This document shows, piece by piece, positions 48,778 to 57,619 of a DNA stretch of 64,000 nt. This DNA is from Gammaproteobacteria bacterium. GTDB taxonomy: Bacteria > Pseudomonadota > Gammaproteobacteria > Pseudomonadales > Pseudohongiellaceae. The stretch is taken from the NCBI GenBank assembly GCA_012960305.1, contig DUBM01000001.1:94834-158833 (forward strand), in the 5' to 3' direction. Position numbers and translations under genes: made by a program. Position 1 is the first letter of the stretch. Each line of letters starts with the position of its first letter. The notes beneath the pieces are model-generated. The model did not search any database. It was given only the letters and a program-made list of their open reading frames with translations, and was not told the origin of the DNA.

Positions 48778-49083
48778 GCTTACGAACTAATCCCCATCAG
48801 GGATTTCATTTTCGACCAGAACTTAAGGTTTTATAATCTCCTTTCTCTCTATCCTCGAAAAAAATGCTGATTTGAACGGTGCTGAGCATAGATATGCTCA
48901 TCACCTGCAAGGTTATGGGTAAGAGCCGAGCGGACACTAAATTAAATTTAAAACAGCATCGTTAAGTAATCTTTGTTGAATTTAATCCTGCAAACTGTCC
49001 TCTGGACCCAAATGCAGTTGACAACATAAAGAGTCAGGTTTAGAACGGAACCACAGCCACTCTAAAAGTGTCATTTTTGACTG
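48778..49083. other. intergenic region between hisC and the zinc-ribbon gene
   Basis: About 300 bases. It contains a perfect palindrome at 48883-48900, listed separately. No ORF is credible. Confidence 0.45.
48883..48900. promoter_or_regulatory. 18-bp palindrome upstream of the zinc-ribbon gene
   Basis: Two perfect 8-base arms (TGAGCATA and TATGCTCA) around a GA centre, about 185 bases before the ATG at 49084. It could be a protein-binding operator or a small hairpin; no T-tract follows. Confidence 0.4.
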
Positions 49084-49521
49084 ATGACAAACTCAATTTC
49101 AAAGATTTCTGAAAAAACTTACTACTGTCCTAGCTGTAAGCAAGCTATGCGTCGCATAGAAGGCAAGATGGGCCCATTTTGGGGCTGTAGCGACTTTCCC
49201 AAGTGCAAGACCACACGTAATGATGCAGATGGTAAACCTTCTGAAAAAGTCGATGAACATTACCGCTGCCCAATTTGTACTCGTCGAATGGTGAAGGCTG
49301 ATAAGGAAAAAGGCGATTATTGGTATTGCAGCGGCTTTGCCAAAGGTTGCAAAGTCACTTTAGCTGATCATAATGGGATGCCCGAGCTGGCTCATCGCTG
49401 CAAGAGCTGCGGATTTCTTCTAGTAAAGCGCAAGGGAAAGAATGGCGTATTTTGGGGCTGTAGTACTTACCCTAAATGTACCGCAAGTTATCCAAATATA
49501 AACCACAGGCCAGATTATTGA
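49084..49521 (+). CDS. triple C4 zinc-ribbon protein (topoisomerase I tail-like)
   Basis: A 145-residue protein built of three tandem topoisomerase IA-type C4 zinc ribbons and almost nothing else. The cysteine quartets are C15/C18/C35/C41, C62/C65/C82/C89 and C106/C109/C126/C132, with FWGCSDFPKC-like second knuckles that bind single-stranded DNA in topoisomerase I. A stand-alone protein of this kind could bind DNA or RNA. The Shine-Dalgarno is weak. The next gene overlaps the end by up to 46 bases. Confidence 0.85.
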   Translation: MTNSISKISEKTYYCPSCKQAMRRIEGKMGPFWGCSDFPKCKTTRNDADGKPSEKVDEHYRCPICTRRMVKADKEKGDYWYCSGFAKGCKVTLADHNGMPELAHRCKSCGFLLVKRKGKNGVFWGCSTYPKCTASYPNINHRPDY

Positions 49522-49778
49522 TTTTTTCCTTCCTTAAACTCCGCAAGAAAACCTCTGCTATCCTCTCTGGAATAGTTATTGGCGCTGGCAGCCTCTTGGG
49601 ACTTACCATGTGGCAGAATATCTCTAGAGAAGAGTTATTCAGTATTTTGCTAGCGACACTGGTAATGCTGGGAAGTATTATCCTTGCCGCCCTAATTCTT
49701 ATATTCGTGCTTAAGACTATAGCTCGCCTACTCTCCAAAATAGGCTCAGAAACTGACAATGATGAATTATCAGAGTAA
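49476..49778 (+). CDS. small two-TM membrane protein
   Basis: Not recognised. It has 100 residues in the longest form, with two hydrophobic segments (about 28-46 and 56-82) and a short acidic C-terminus (SETDNDELSE). It overlaps the zinc-ribbon gene. An alternative TTG at 49518 would overlap the preceding stop TGA in TTGA fashion and might allow coupled translation. The function is unknown. Confidence 0.6.
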   Translation: MYRKLSKYKPQARLLIFSFLKLRKKTSAILSGIVIGAGSLLGLTMWQNISREELFSILLATLVMLGSIILAALILIFVLKTIARLLSKIGSETDNDELSE

Positions 49779-49790
49779 ATCAGGGTTAAC

Positions 49791-50276
49791 TTAGGGCAAA
49801 GGTAAGCTGCGGGACAGTATTAAAGCGTCTTCTCTACCAGCATTATTAGAAGCGGAAGGATAGTAATTCTTTCTCTCACCAATTTGGCTAAAGCCCATTG
49901 ATTTATAGAGCTCGATAGCGCCTTCATTAGAATGTCTAACTTCCAAAACACATACCTCAGCTTCCATTTTGTATGCTCGATCCAAGAGTAAGTTAAATAG
50001 CTTTCTGCCATACCCCCTTCGCTGAAAATCCGGATTCACACAGAGAGTGAGTAAATGGCATTCGCCAATAGCCACTGACATCACACCATGGGCAACGATC
50101 TCCCGCCGATTCGCTAACACCCAGCATTGATAACCAGCCCTTAGGCAATCAACGAAAATGCGTTTGTTCCAAGGATGTTCATAAGCGACAATTTCATTCT
50201 TTACCACCAAATCCAAGTCCGAAGCACGCATGGTGCGAGCAAAAAAATCATCGGTGGGCCTTTGAGAAGACTGCAT
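49791..50276 (-). CDS. rimI: ribosomal protein S18 alanine N-acetyltransferase RimI
   Basis: A 161-residue GNAT enzyme that acetylates the N-terminal alanine of ribosomal protein S18 in E. coli; some homologs also act on other substrates. The CoA-binding motif A is LTLCVNPDFQRRGYGRKLF, and a conserved LEVRHSNEGAIELYKSMGFSQIGERKNYY stretch is the RimI signature (ExxxN..A..LY...GF). It follows the HolD-like gene after 6 bases, the order seen in many Gammaproteobacteria. Confidence 0.93.
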   Translation of the reverse strand: MQSSQRPTDDFFARTMRASDLDLVVKNEIVAYEHPWNKRIFVDCLRAGYQCWVLANRREIVAHGVMSVAIGECHLLTLCVNPDFQRRGYGRKLFNLLLDRAYKMEAEVCVLEVRHSNEGAIELYKSMGFSQIGERKNYYPSASNNAGREDALILSRSLPLP

Positions 50277-50282
50277 AGTTTT

Positions 50283-51278
50283 CTAAAAAATTGATTGAGG
50301 CGGATTATCAGACGTGTCAAGCGAATCGGTGAAGATATGATTGACTGCAATACGTTGTCGCAAAGCTTGCATTTGCTGCCATGCTTCACGTTTTAATAAA
50401 GGCATAGAAAGCATTGAGTGCAAGCTAATAACTAACGTGCAACTAACTTTTTCATTAAGCAGCTCGAAGTCGCGGATAATTTCCACAGCAGCGGAATGTT
50501 TGCCTACATCTTTAGAAGGGCTACTCGTGCTTTTTTCCTGCGGCAATAAAAGTTCTTCAAGTTGATTGGAGAATACCAGGAGATTTTTAAAGCTATCTTG
50601 GACATGCCGAACTTTTAAAAACCCTTGCAACGCATTGCTGGCTTCAGTTTTTGGATCATTTTTCATCGACAAATTTTCTGCCAATGGCCAATAAAAATTC
50701 TCCGAAATGAAACTACAATTTGAGGAATCAACTCCAAGGGTAGCTAATATCGCTCGCAGCAAAGTTAGCGCTTCCTTCTGATGAGAATTATTTTGCAAGT
50801 ATGGAATTTCACTGATCACACCAAGCTCTTGATTAATCCTGTAATAGCGTAAATTAAAACGAAGTTCATTTGGCGAAATTTCTGCGCTGCTGGCTTCTTG
50901 CCCTGATCTGCTATTGGTCATCTCATCCTCAATCGCACTTTTATTATCAAAGGTTTCTTTAGCAACCTTTTGAGGAGCCTGCAATGGTGTTTCAAACAGC
51001 ATTCCTTTAGTTTGCTGTTGATTTTCGCCTTGCTGATTCAATGTTACACCCTTGGGCGCTCGCTTCGCTGGATCAGCATCCTGGCCACTTGCTCTCGACT
51101 GAGACAGCTCTGGCTTGGATTTATCGGGAATCTCAGTAACTTTGGCGTCACAGGAAGGCCCAGCGAGGTCACTAAACTTAAAATCGGGAGCAGCTTTAGC
51201 ATTTGATAAAGCAGTTCGTGGAAAATAGGCCTGAATTCCCATTACATTTAGATAAGCTTGCCTGGCTTCTTCATTCAT
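50283..51278 (-). CDS. HolD-like (DNA polymerase III psi subunit) protein with a long linker
   Basis: A 331-residue protein directly upstream of rimI, the position of holD in Gammaproteobacteria. The N-terminus (MNEEARQAYLNVMGIQAYFPR) resembles the HolD opening that binds the clamp loader's chi partner. The C-terminal third (LTLLRAILATLGVDSSNCSF and the later QGFLKVRHVQDSFKNLLVF) resembles the psi core. Between them is a Ser/Lys/Glu/Gln-rich low-complexity section (about residues 35-150) that makes it much longer than E. coli HolD (137 aa). Homology is by position and short motif resemblance only. Confidence 0.55.
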   Translation of the reverse strand: MNEEARQAYLNVMGIQAYFPRTALSNAKAAPDFKFSDLAGPSCDAKVTEIPDKSKPELSQSRASGQDADPAKRAPKGVTLNQQGENQQQTKGMLFETPLQAPQKVAKETFDNKSAIEDEMTNSRSGQEASSAEISPNELRFNLRYYRINQELGVISEIPYLQNNSHQKEALTLLRAILATLGVDSSNCSFISENFYWPLAENLSMKNDPKTEASNALQGFLKVRHVQDSFKNLLVFSNQLEELLLPQEKSTSSPSKDVGKHSAAVEIIRDFELLNEKVSCTLVISLHSMLSMPLLKREAWQQMQALRQRIAVNHIFTDSLDTSDNPPQSIF

Positions 51279-51520
51279 TTTTATTCATTCGCGATTTTTG
51301 TGGCTTGCGCTCGTACGATATCGTTATTTAACTAGAAGAGTAATCATGGCTGTAAATATACGCAATCGAGCCCTGCACAACAACATGGTAAATAACGTGA
51401 CGCAGCTTCGAGCACATCGAAACTGCATAGAGAATTTTATCTGTGCCTGATGGGTGTGCAGAGTTTGAAGTTAGTTGCTTTTCATGGTTGAATCCGCCTT
51501 CGATTTGAAGAGGTAGTTCC

Positions 51521-52507
51521 ATGAAAGCCATAATTTGTAAAACTCTAGGCCCTCCTGAAAAACTGGTTCTAGAAGAAACTGCAGACCCTGTTGCCGGCAA
51601 ACTCGAAGCCGTGATAGATGTCTATGCGGCGTCGCTCAATTTTCCTGACGGATTACAGATCCAAGGCAAATACCAGTTTCAGCCGGAGCTACCCTTTTCA
51701 CCCGGATCAGAAGTGGGTGGAGTGATTTCTGCTATCGGACCGGACTTGGAAGGATTTGCTGTCGGTGACAGAGTTATGGCATTTCCAGGGCTCGGTGGCT
51801 TAGCTGAAAAAGTCGTAGCCAAGGCTGAAACCATGCGCAAGATACCCGATAGCATGGACTTTAAAACAGCCGCTAGCTTCGCGATGGTATACACCACTTC
51901 CTATTACGCACTGAAGCAACGCGCCAATCTGAAAGCCGGGGAAACTCTGCTAGTACTGGGAGCAAGCGGCGGTGTTGGCCTAGCTGCAGTTGAACTCGGA
52001 AAGTTAATGGGAGCGCGGGTTATCGCTGCTGCAAGTTCAGACGAAAAGCTTGAGTTTGTGAATCAATTAGACCCCGATGAATTATTGAACTACGGCGATG
52101 GCGATCTTAAAGAACGAGTTAAAATCCTTACCAATGGTAATGGTGCAGATGTTATTTATGATCCTGTCGGCGGTGATCTCTTCGATCAAAGTTGTCGATG
52201 TATTAACTGGAATGGCCGTCTTCTAGTAATCGGTTTCACCAGTGGCAGAATTCCAGAGTACAAAGCAAACCTTGCGCTACTAAAAGGATCATCAATGGTT
52301 GGTGTTTTTCTCGGTCGCTTCCGAAAAGACGAACCCGCCGAGTATGACCTCAATTTTCAAGAACTTCTCGACATGTATGATGATGGTAAGTTACATCCGC
52401 TCATTACTGAATCTTTCGCGATGGAAAACTATGTTGATGCTTTTAATGTTTTCACTGAACGTAAAGTAATGGGGAAAGTAACCCTGGAGATTCGAACAGG
52501 TAGCTAA
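51521..52507 (+). CDS. quinone oxidoreductase family (MDR) NADPH enzyme
   Basis: A 328-residue zinc-free medium-chain dehydrogenase/reductase of the quinone oxidoreductase type. Signatures: the N-terminal MKAIICKTLGPPEKL, GSEVGGVISAIGPD, and the NADP-binding motif LGASGGVGLAAVELGKLMGA at about 143-162. No structural-zinc cysteine cluster is seen. GAGG precedes the ATG. The acyl-CoA ligase gene follows after 19 bases, so an operon is likely and a fatty-acid or aromatic-acid pathway is suggested. Confidence 0.9.
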   Translation: MKAIICKTLGPPEKLVLEETADPVAGKLEAVIDVYAASLNFPDGLQIQGKYQFQPELPFSPGSEVGGVISAIGPDLEGFAVGDRVMAFPGLGGLAEKVVAKAETMRKIPDSMDFKTAASFAMVYTTSYYALKQRANLKAGETLLVLGASGGVGLAAVELGKLMGARVIAAASSDEKLEFVNQLDPDELLNYGDGDLKERVKILTNGNGADVIYDPVGGDLFDQSCRCINWNGRLLVIGFTSGRIPEYKANLALLKGSSMVGVFLGRFRKDEPAEYDLNFQELLDMYDDGKLHPLITESFAMENYVDAFNVFTERKVMGKVTLEIRTGS

Positions 52508-52526
52508 TCTGCAGAGTGACAATAAC

Positions 52527-54257
52527 ATGCTAAGCGACGAAGAAATCCTAGCGGATTTAGAAAAACTGAAAACCATCGTGGCTGCTCATAAAGCAGCAAA
52601 TGCACCTCACGCTACTAAACCGACATTAATTGACGGACAAGAGCTGGAAACCTTCAGTAACATTCCGCGCAATCTCAGCCAACTCTATGACCTTGGCATG
52701 CAGGCGGGAGAACGTGATTTCCTTGTTTACCAGAAAGAACGATATTCATTTGCTGGGACAGTCCGGAAAGCTCGGCAAATGGCGAGAGTCCTAAAAGAAG
52801 ATTACAACATTCACTATGGTGATCGAGTTTCGATTTGCGCACGTAACTCCCCTGAATGGTGTCTCTCTTACATGGCGGTCACAATCTTAGGTGGTGTCGT
52901 AGTACCGATGAATTCTTGGTGGCAAGGGCCGGAAATCGAGTACGGCTTAAGAGACAGTGGTAGCAAGCTGCTTATTGCTGATAGTCCAAGACTCAACCAG
53001 ATTGCGTCCCATCTAGATGACTTAGCCATTAATGTAATTCTAATAAAACCAGAAGCTAACTCAAAATACGCTGAATTTTATGGGCTTATTGAAGACAGAG
53101 TGCCTTTATCCGATACTGAGATTAATGAAATCAATATCGAGCCTGAAGCTAATGCATCAATAATGTATACCTCGGGTTCTACTGGCCACCCAAAGGGTGT
53201 TCTTTCTACCCACCGCAATATACTAAATGCGCTCTACACCTGGAATTTTGTTAAGGAAGTTAACGAAATCCTTCGTCCAGAATTATTAGAGGAGAACCCT
53301 CTCTATGAACCTGCAATATTAGCCAATGTTCCTCTATTCCATGTGACCGGCAGCCATGCCCAATTTTTGGCTAGCTTCGTCTACTTGCGAAAATTTGTAA
53401 TGATGTACAAGTGGAACGCTGATCAGGCTTTAGAGATCATCGAACGGGAACGGATTTCTGTTCTACATGGCGTGCCGACTATGGCTTGGGAAGTAATGCA
53501 ATCGGAAAAATTCGCCGAAACTGATTTAAGCAGCCTTCGCGGAGTGCAAAGCGGCGGTGCACCTAGGCCACCTGAACATCTAAATCTGATATTAGAAAAA
53601 TTTCCAGCAAAGGCCATCCCCGGCCTTGGTTATGGGTTGACCGAAACCAATGCAATTGGAGCAATTATTTCTGGAGCATTTTACAGCGCAAGACCTAATA
53701 GCACCGGCAGACCGACTCCACCAGTAACCACAGTTAAGATTGTGGATGAGCAGGACAACGATTTGGCAAATGAGCAGATAGGAGAAATCTGCATAAAGGG
53801 CCCTACCATCATGAAGGGCTACTGGAACAAACCAGAAGCAACGGCTGAAGTAATTAAGGATGGCTGGTTCCATACTGGCGACATTGGAAAACTCGATACA
53901 TTAGGTTTCCTAATCATTTTGGATCGGGCAAAAGATATAGTCATTCGTGGAGGCGAAAACATCGGCTGCGCCGAAGTTGAATACGCTATCGCAGAACACC
54001 GCGCAGTGAATGAAGTTTCTGTCTATGGAATTCCAGACGAACGCCTAGGAGAAATTCTCTGCGCATCCATTATGCTAATGAGTAATGCAAAACTATCAGC
54101 TGAGGAACTAAACTCTTTCCTAAGGACCAAAATAGCTGGCTTTAAAATACCTGAAAAAATATTCTTTCAATACGAACAACTTCCAAGAATCGCATCAGGA
54201 AAGATCGCCAAAAAAGAATTGCGCCAACAAACATTGGTAGAACTCTCAATTATTTAA
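52527..54257 (+). CDS. long-chain-type acyl-CoA ligase
   Basis: An ANL-family carboxylate-CoA ligase of 576 aa. Motifs in order: YTSGSTGHPKGVLSTH (A3), the YGLTETNAIG motif, GWFHTGDIGKLD, IRGGENIGCAEVEYAI, and the terminal SGKIAKKELR with the catalytic lysine. It differs from the ligase at 3617 in its longer N-terminal helix (EEILADLEKLKTIVAAH) that could bind a partner or CoA. It probably activates a fatty or carboxylic acid for beta-oxidation. Confidence 0.92.
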   Translation: MLSDEEILADLEKLKTIVAAHKAANAPHATKPTLIDGQELETFSNIPRNLSQLYDLGMQAGERDFLVYQKERYSFAGTVRKARQMARVLKEDYNIHYGDRVSICARNSPEWCLSYMAVTILGGVVVPMNSWWQGPEIEYGLRDSGSKLLIADSPRLNQIASHLDDLAINVILIKPEANSKYAEFYGLIEDRVPLSDTEINEINIEPEANASIMYTSGSTGHPKGVLSTHRNILNALYTWNFVKEVNEILRPELLEENPLYEPAILANVPLFHVTGSHAQFLASFVYLRKFVMMYKWNADQALEIIERERISVLHGVPTMAWEVMQSEKFAETDLSSLRGVQSGGAPRPPEHLNLILEKFPAKAIPGLGYGLTETNAIGAIISGAFYSARPNSTGRPTPPVTTVKIVDEQDNDLANEQIGEICIKGPTIMKGYWNKPEATAEVIKDGWFHTGDIGKLDTLGFLIILDRAKDIVIRGGENIGCAEVEYAIAEHRAVNEVSVYGIPDERLGEILCASIMLMSNAKLSAEELNSFLRTKIAGFKIPEKIFFQYEQLPRIASGKIAKKELRQQTLVELSII

Positions 54258-54526
54258 TTTTCAATTACTTAACCTGCAACACCTAAACCTGCAAACGAAT
54301 AATTTACAATCCCCTTATCTAGCTAACTATCTCTTTTCTTATCCCCTAGCTTTTAAGCTGCGTTGCAGTCCACCTAATTTCTTCCCTAGTCATAGCTTCT
54401 GTACCTAAAGTTCCATAGTTAAATTTCTTTCAAATATTACTGAAGATAATCGACAAAGCTAACGATAAGCTAAATGAACACCTACAAAACTCAATCTGGC
54501 TCCCTAGTGGGACAAAGAGGATTGTT

Positions 54527-54748
54527 ATGAAAGAGCCAAAATTAAGCGATTCTTTAGAAGTCACCAAAGAGTTCTTCGGTTCCTCTGCAATGATTAGCGA
54601 TGATGAGAGAGAAATATCTGTCGCAACCGGCTCCTGCAACATTCAATTGACAGAATTACGACGTCGGATAGAGGAACGGCTGGATAGCAAGCGAATTGCG
54701 TCGGAATTTAGCTATGACAATGATGATGATTCAGGAAATTTACAGTAA
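54527..54748 (+). CDS. small PA3496-like acidic protein
   Basis: A 73-residue protein. ATG 54527 has AGAGGA seven to eight bases upstream, and the C-terminal LRRRIEERLDSKRIASEFSYD resembles the RRRIEDyLExRxLR motif of the pseudomonad PA3496 family of short acidic proteins. The start is acidic and the end is acidic (DNDDDSGN). Function is not known. It stands alone between the second ligase and the SLC13 gene. Confidence 0.5.
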   Translation: MKEPKLSDSLEVTKEFFGSSAMISDDEREISVATGSCNIQLTELRRRIEERLDSKRIASEFSYDNDDDSGNLQ

Positions 54749-55099
54749 GACTCTCTCGACCTGAGCTCCTGACTTAATTAGAATTCAGCTGGCAGTCCCT
54801 GTGATTGCAACTATTCTGCGGCTTGGTGAACAATCTGCCCGCTCACTATTTTCTGACGGGAATCTCCTTTATATTCCTTCTCCTCTTCTGGCCCTGTCTG
54901 CGAGAAAGGCCGGTCAACGAGCTCTGCATCGTAATTACTCAGGCACTAAAAACCTCTAAATAAAGCCTATTCACTGCTAAATTTACTTAGTATGGTCGAT
55001 ACTTTTTTGGAAAGTTATAAGAGAAGTGACGTAATGTGCAGCGGTTTCAGTTGATGCTGAGATGCTAGTCTAAATATCGTGCAGTGTGGAGAAAAATTT
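54749..55099. other. intergenic region between the small acidic gene and the SLC13 gene
   Basis: About 350 bases. No ORF, repeat or clear terminator was found. The convergent gene ends here. Confidence 0.4.
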
Positions 55100-56875
55100 C
55101 TAGAGAGGCCAGAATATTAATAATAGTGGTACTGCTACTACTACTATTATTATTTCCAATGGGAGTCCCATTCGCCAGTAGTCTCCGAATTGATACCCGC
55201 CCGGCCCCATGATCAGAGCATTATTTTGATGACCTATGGGTGTGAGAAACGCACAGGACGCACCTACGGCTACTGCCATAAGAAAAGCATCAGGGTTTAG
55301 TTGCAAAGACACAGCGATACTGTAGGCGATCGGAGCCATAAGAATAGCAGTAGCGGCATTGTTCAAAACATCTGAAACTGTCATCGTAATTATTAATATA
55401 AGGGCTACGATTACTGCGGGGCTTAGATCTCCTGTCACCGACAAAATACCATCAACTAAAAGAGATGTTGTTCCAGTGGTCTCTAAAGCTGCACCTAAAG
55501 GGATCATGGCACCTAATAAAATTACCACGGGCCAATCAACGCCGTCATAAAACTCTCTTACTGGAACTATATTTAACAGAGCCATGGCCACTGTTGCCAT
55601 ACCCAATGCCAACTGAATAGAAACTAGACCGCTGGCGGCAGCAGATATCGCCAAGATGAAAGTTATTAGTGCTGGCACAGCCTTCGATGAGCGCTTCATA
55701 ACAATGTCACGCCGGGCCAATGGATAACAATCCAATTTAATAATCGCTTCCTGCAATTCATCTTCATTCCCATGCAGTAGAAGAACATCACCAATTTTAA
55801 ATTTAAAATTTCGAAGCCGACTGCGATGAGGCGTGCCGGATCTTGAAGCTGCCAGCAAATTGACCTGATACTTTCTATTGAACCGAATCTCACAAGGAGT
55901 GCGACCAACGATAGGTGAATTTGGTGTTACAACTATTTCAGCAACCATGGAATCTTCGGATTGCAATAACTCAATTCGAGAATTCTCCGCAGTAACTAAC
56001 TGCAGAGTATGAGTGCTGGCAAAATTATCTATGTCATCATGAGAACCCTGCAACATTAGAATGTCGTTAGCACTGATAATATGGCGACGATAAACAACTG
56101 CCATTTTTTCCCGTTTATGCACCATTGAAAGCAGGTCCATATTTTGCTCTGCTAGGATGTCTTTAAGTTCACCGACAGTCTTTCCTAGCAGTTCTGTCTC
56201 TTCAGTAACTTTTAATTCGAATAAATACTCCTCTACATCGAATAATTCCAGGCCCGCACTCTGCTTTCTTACTTTTACCAACTTCCATCCGATTACAAGC
56301 ATGAAAATGATTCCGCACAGGACGATCCCGCCACCGACAGGGGCAAAATCAAACATAGTAAACGCTTCGCCAGTTACTTCCTGACGGTAATTCGCTATCA
56401 ATATATTCGGCGGTGTTCCTATCAAAGTAACTAGGCCACCCAAAATCGAGGCGAATGATAGCGGCATTAATACCATTGCCGGTGAACGGCCAGCCTTTAC
56501 TGTGGATTGAATAGCGATGGGCATTAATAATGCTAATGCGCCAACATTGTTCATAAACATGGATAGAAAAGCTGCGAGAAAGCTAAGTACGGCAATATGC
56601 AAATACGGCTGGGCTGAGACAGGCTCAATAATATCCGTGATAAATTCAACTGCACCTGATTTTGTAAGCCCGAAACTCACTATTAACACAAGTACCACCG
56701 TGATGGTGGCAGGATTACCGAACCCTGAAAATAGCTCGGTCTGAGGAACCAAACCAAAAATACTCGAAGCAAAAAGTGCCCCGAGAGCTACGATATCGTA
56801 CCGCCAACGCCCCCAAACAAGGAGCACCAGTAAGGCCAGTAAGATTAATAGTAGAATTGATTGGTCTGAAGTCAT
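55100..56875 (-). CDS. SLC13-family permease with TrkA_C regulatory domains
   Basis: A 591-residue secondary transporter of the divalent anion:Na+ symporter (DASS/SLC13) type, for dicarboxylates, citrate or sulfate. About 11 TM segments are split by a cytosolic insert (residues about 210-385) with two TrkA_C/RCK_C repeats (ETELLGKTVGELKDI and NSPIVGRTPCEIRFNRKY), each with a small sandwich core. The SNT-like motif region MTVSDVLNNAATAILMAPIAYSIA is kept, and the end GASCAFLTPIGHQNNALIMG is a second clamshell. It is the last gene of a minus-strand group. Confidence 0.92.
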   Translation of the reverse strand: MTSDQSILLLILLALLVLLVWGRWRYDIVALGALFASSIFGLVPQTELFSGFGNPATITVVLVLIVSFGLTKSGAVEFITDIIEPVSAQPYLHIAVLSFLAAFLSMFMNNVGALALLMPIAIQSTVKAGRSPAMVLMPLSFASILGGLVTLIGTPPNILIANYRQEVTGEAFTMFDFAPVGGGIVLCGIIFMLVIGWKLVKVRKQSAGLELFDVEEYLFELKVTEETELLGKTVGELKDILAEQNMDLLSMVHKREKMAVVYRRHIISANDILMLQGSHDDIDNFASTHTLQLVTAENSRIELLQSEDSMVAEIVVTPNSPIVGRTPCEIRFNRKYQVNLLAASRSGTPHRSRLRNFKFKIGDVLLLHGNEDELQEAIIKLDCYPLARRDIVMKRSSKAVPALITFILAISAAASGLVSIQLALGMATVAMALLNIVPVREFYDGVDWPVVILLGAMIPLGAALETTGTTSLLVDGILSVTGDLSPAVIVALILIITMTVSDVLNNAATAILMAPIAYSIAVSLQLNPDAFLMAVAVGASCAFLTPIGHQNNALIMGPGGYQFGDYWRMGLPLEIIIVVVAVPLLLIFWPL

Positions 56876-56891
56876 AAGAGTGTAATACCTA

Positions 56892-57578
56892 CTACTTCAA
56901 TTCAACGGTAAGTTCGCCAACACCATCAATTGCAGCCCGCATGTGATCTCCAGCCTGCACTGTCGATACTCCACTGGGCGTGCCGGTAAAGATTAAATCC
57001 CCTGCTTTCAATTGGTAATACTTAGATAGCTCCACAATGATCTCTGCAACATTCCAAATCATATCTTCTGTAGAGGCATGTTGTTTAACTTCACCATTTA
57101 CTTCTAACATTATTTTAGTTTTTCCAATTTCAGCCACGTCTTCTGCAAGACTTATTGCGGAAATAGGTGCCGATTGATCGAAACCTTTCGCAGTATCCCA
57201 GGGCTTTCCCTTCTCTTTTGCTGCAGCTTGTAAATCTCGTTTGGTAAAATCAATTCCTACCGCGTAACCCAATACACAGCTCATAGCATCATCTATTCCA
57301 ATATTAGTACCACCACTCGCCAAAGCCACGACCAACTCTACTTCGTAATTAAGATTGTTTGTAGCGAGCGGATAATCTACTGAGTGATTATTTATCACTA
57401 CGGCATCCGCTGGTTTACTGAAAAAAACCGGAGAACCTTTTTCCGGATCGCCACCCATTTCTCTCACATGATCACCATAATTTTGCCCGACACAGTAAAT
57501 CCGATGCACAGGAAATAAACTTTCACTCCTAGCAACTGGGACAATCGAAATTGGCGAAGGGTCGACAACGTATTGCAT
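56892..57578 (-). CDS. fumarylacetoacetate hydrolase-family protein
   Basis: A 228-residue FAH-fold enzyme, perhaps a fumarylpyruvate hydrolase, isomerase or acylpyruvase. Visible signatures: RIYCVGQNYGDHVREMGG, the metal ligand region LNYEVELVVALASGG (E-x-E), GYAVGIDFTKRDLQAAAKEKGKPWDTAKGFDQSAPI and LIFTGTPSGVSTVQAGD. GAGG precedes the ATG. The SLC13 gene follows 16 bases after the stop; a 41-base gap separates the nuclease gene. It could handle a keto-acid imported by the SLC13 permease, an inference from order. Confidence 0.92.
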   Translation of the reverse strand: MQYVVDPSPISIVPVARSESLFPVHRIYCVGQNYGDHVREMGGDPEKGSPVFFSKPADAVVINNHSVDYPLATNNLNYEVELVVALASGGTNIGIDDAMSCVLGYAVGIDFTKRDLQAAAKEKGKPWDTAKGFDQSAPISAISLAEDVAEIGKTKIMLEVNGEVKQHASTEDMIWNVAEIIVELSKYYQLKAGDLIFTGTPSGVSTVQAGDHMRAAIDGVGELTVELK

Positions 57579-57619
57579 AATTTACCTCATTGCTTTTAAA
57601 ACCAATTTATTCGAATTAT

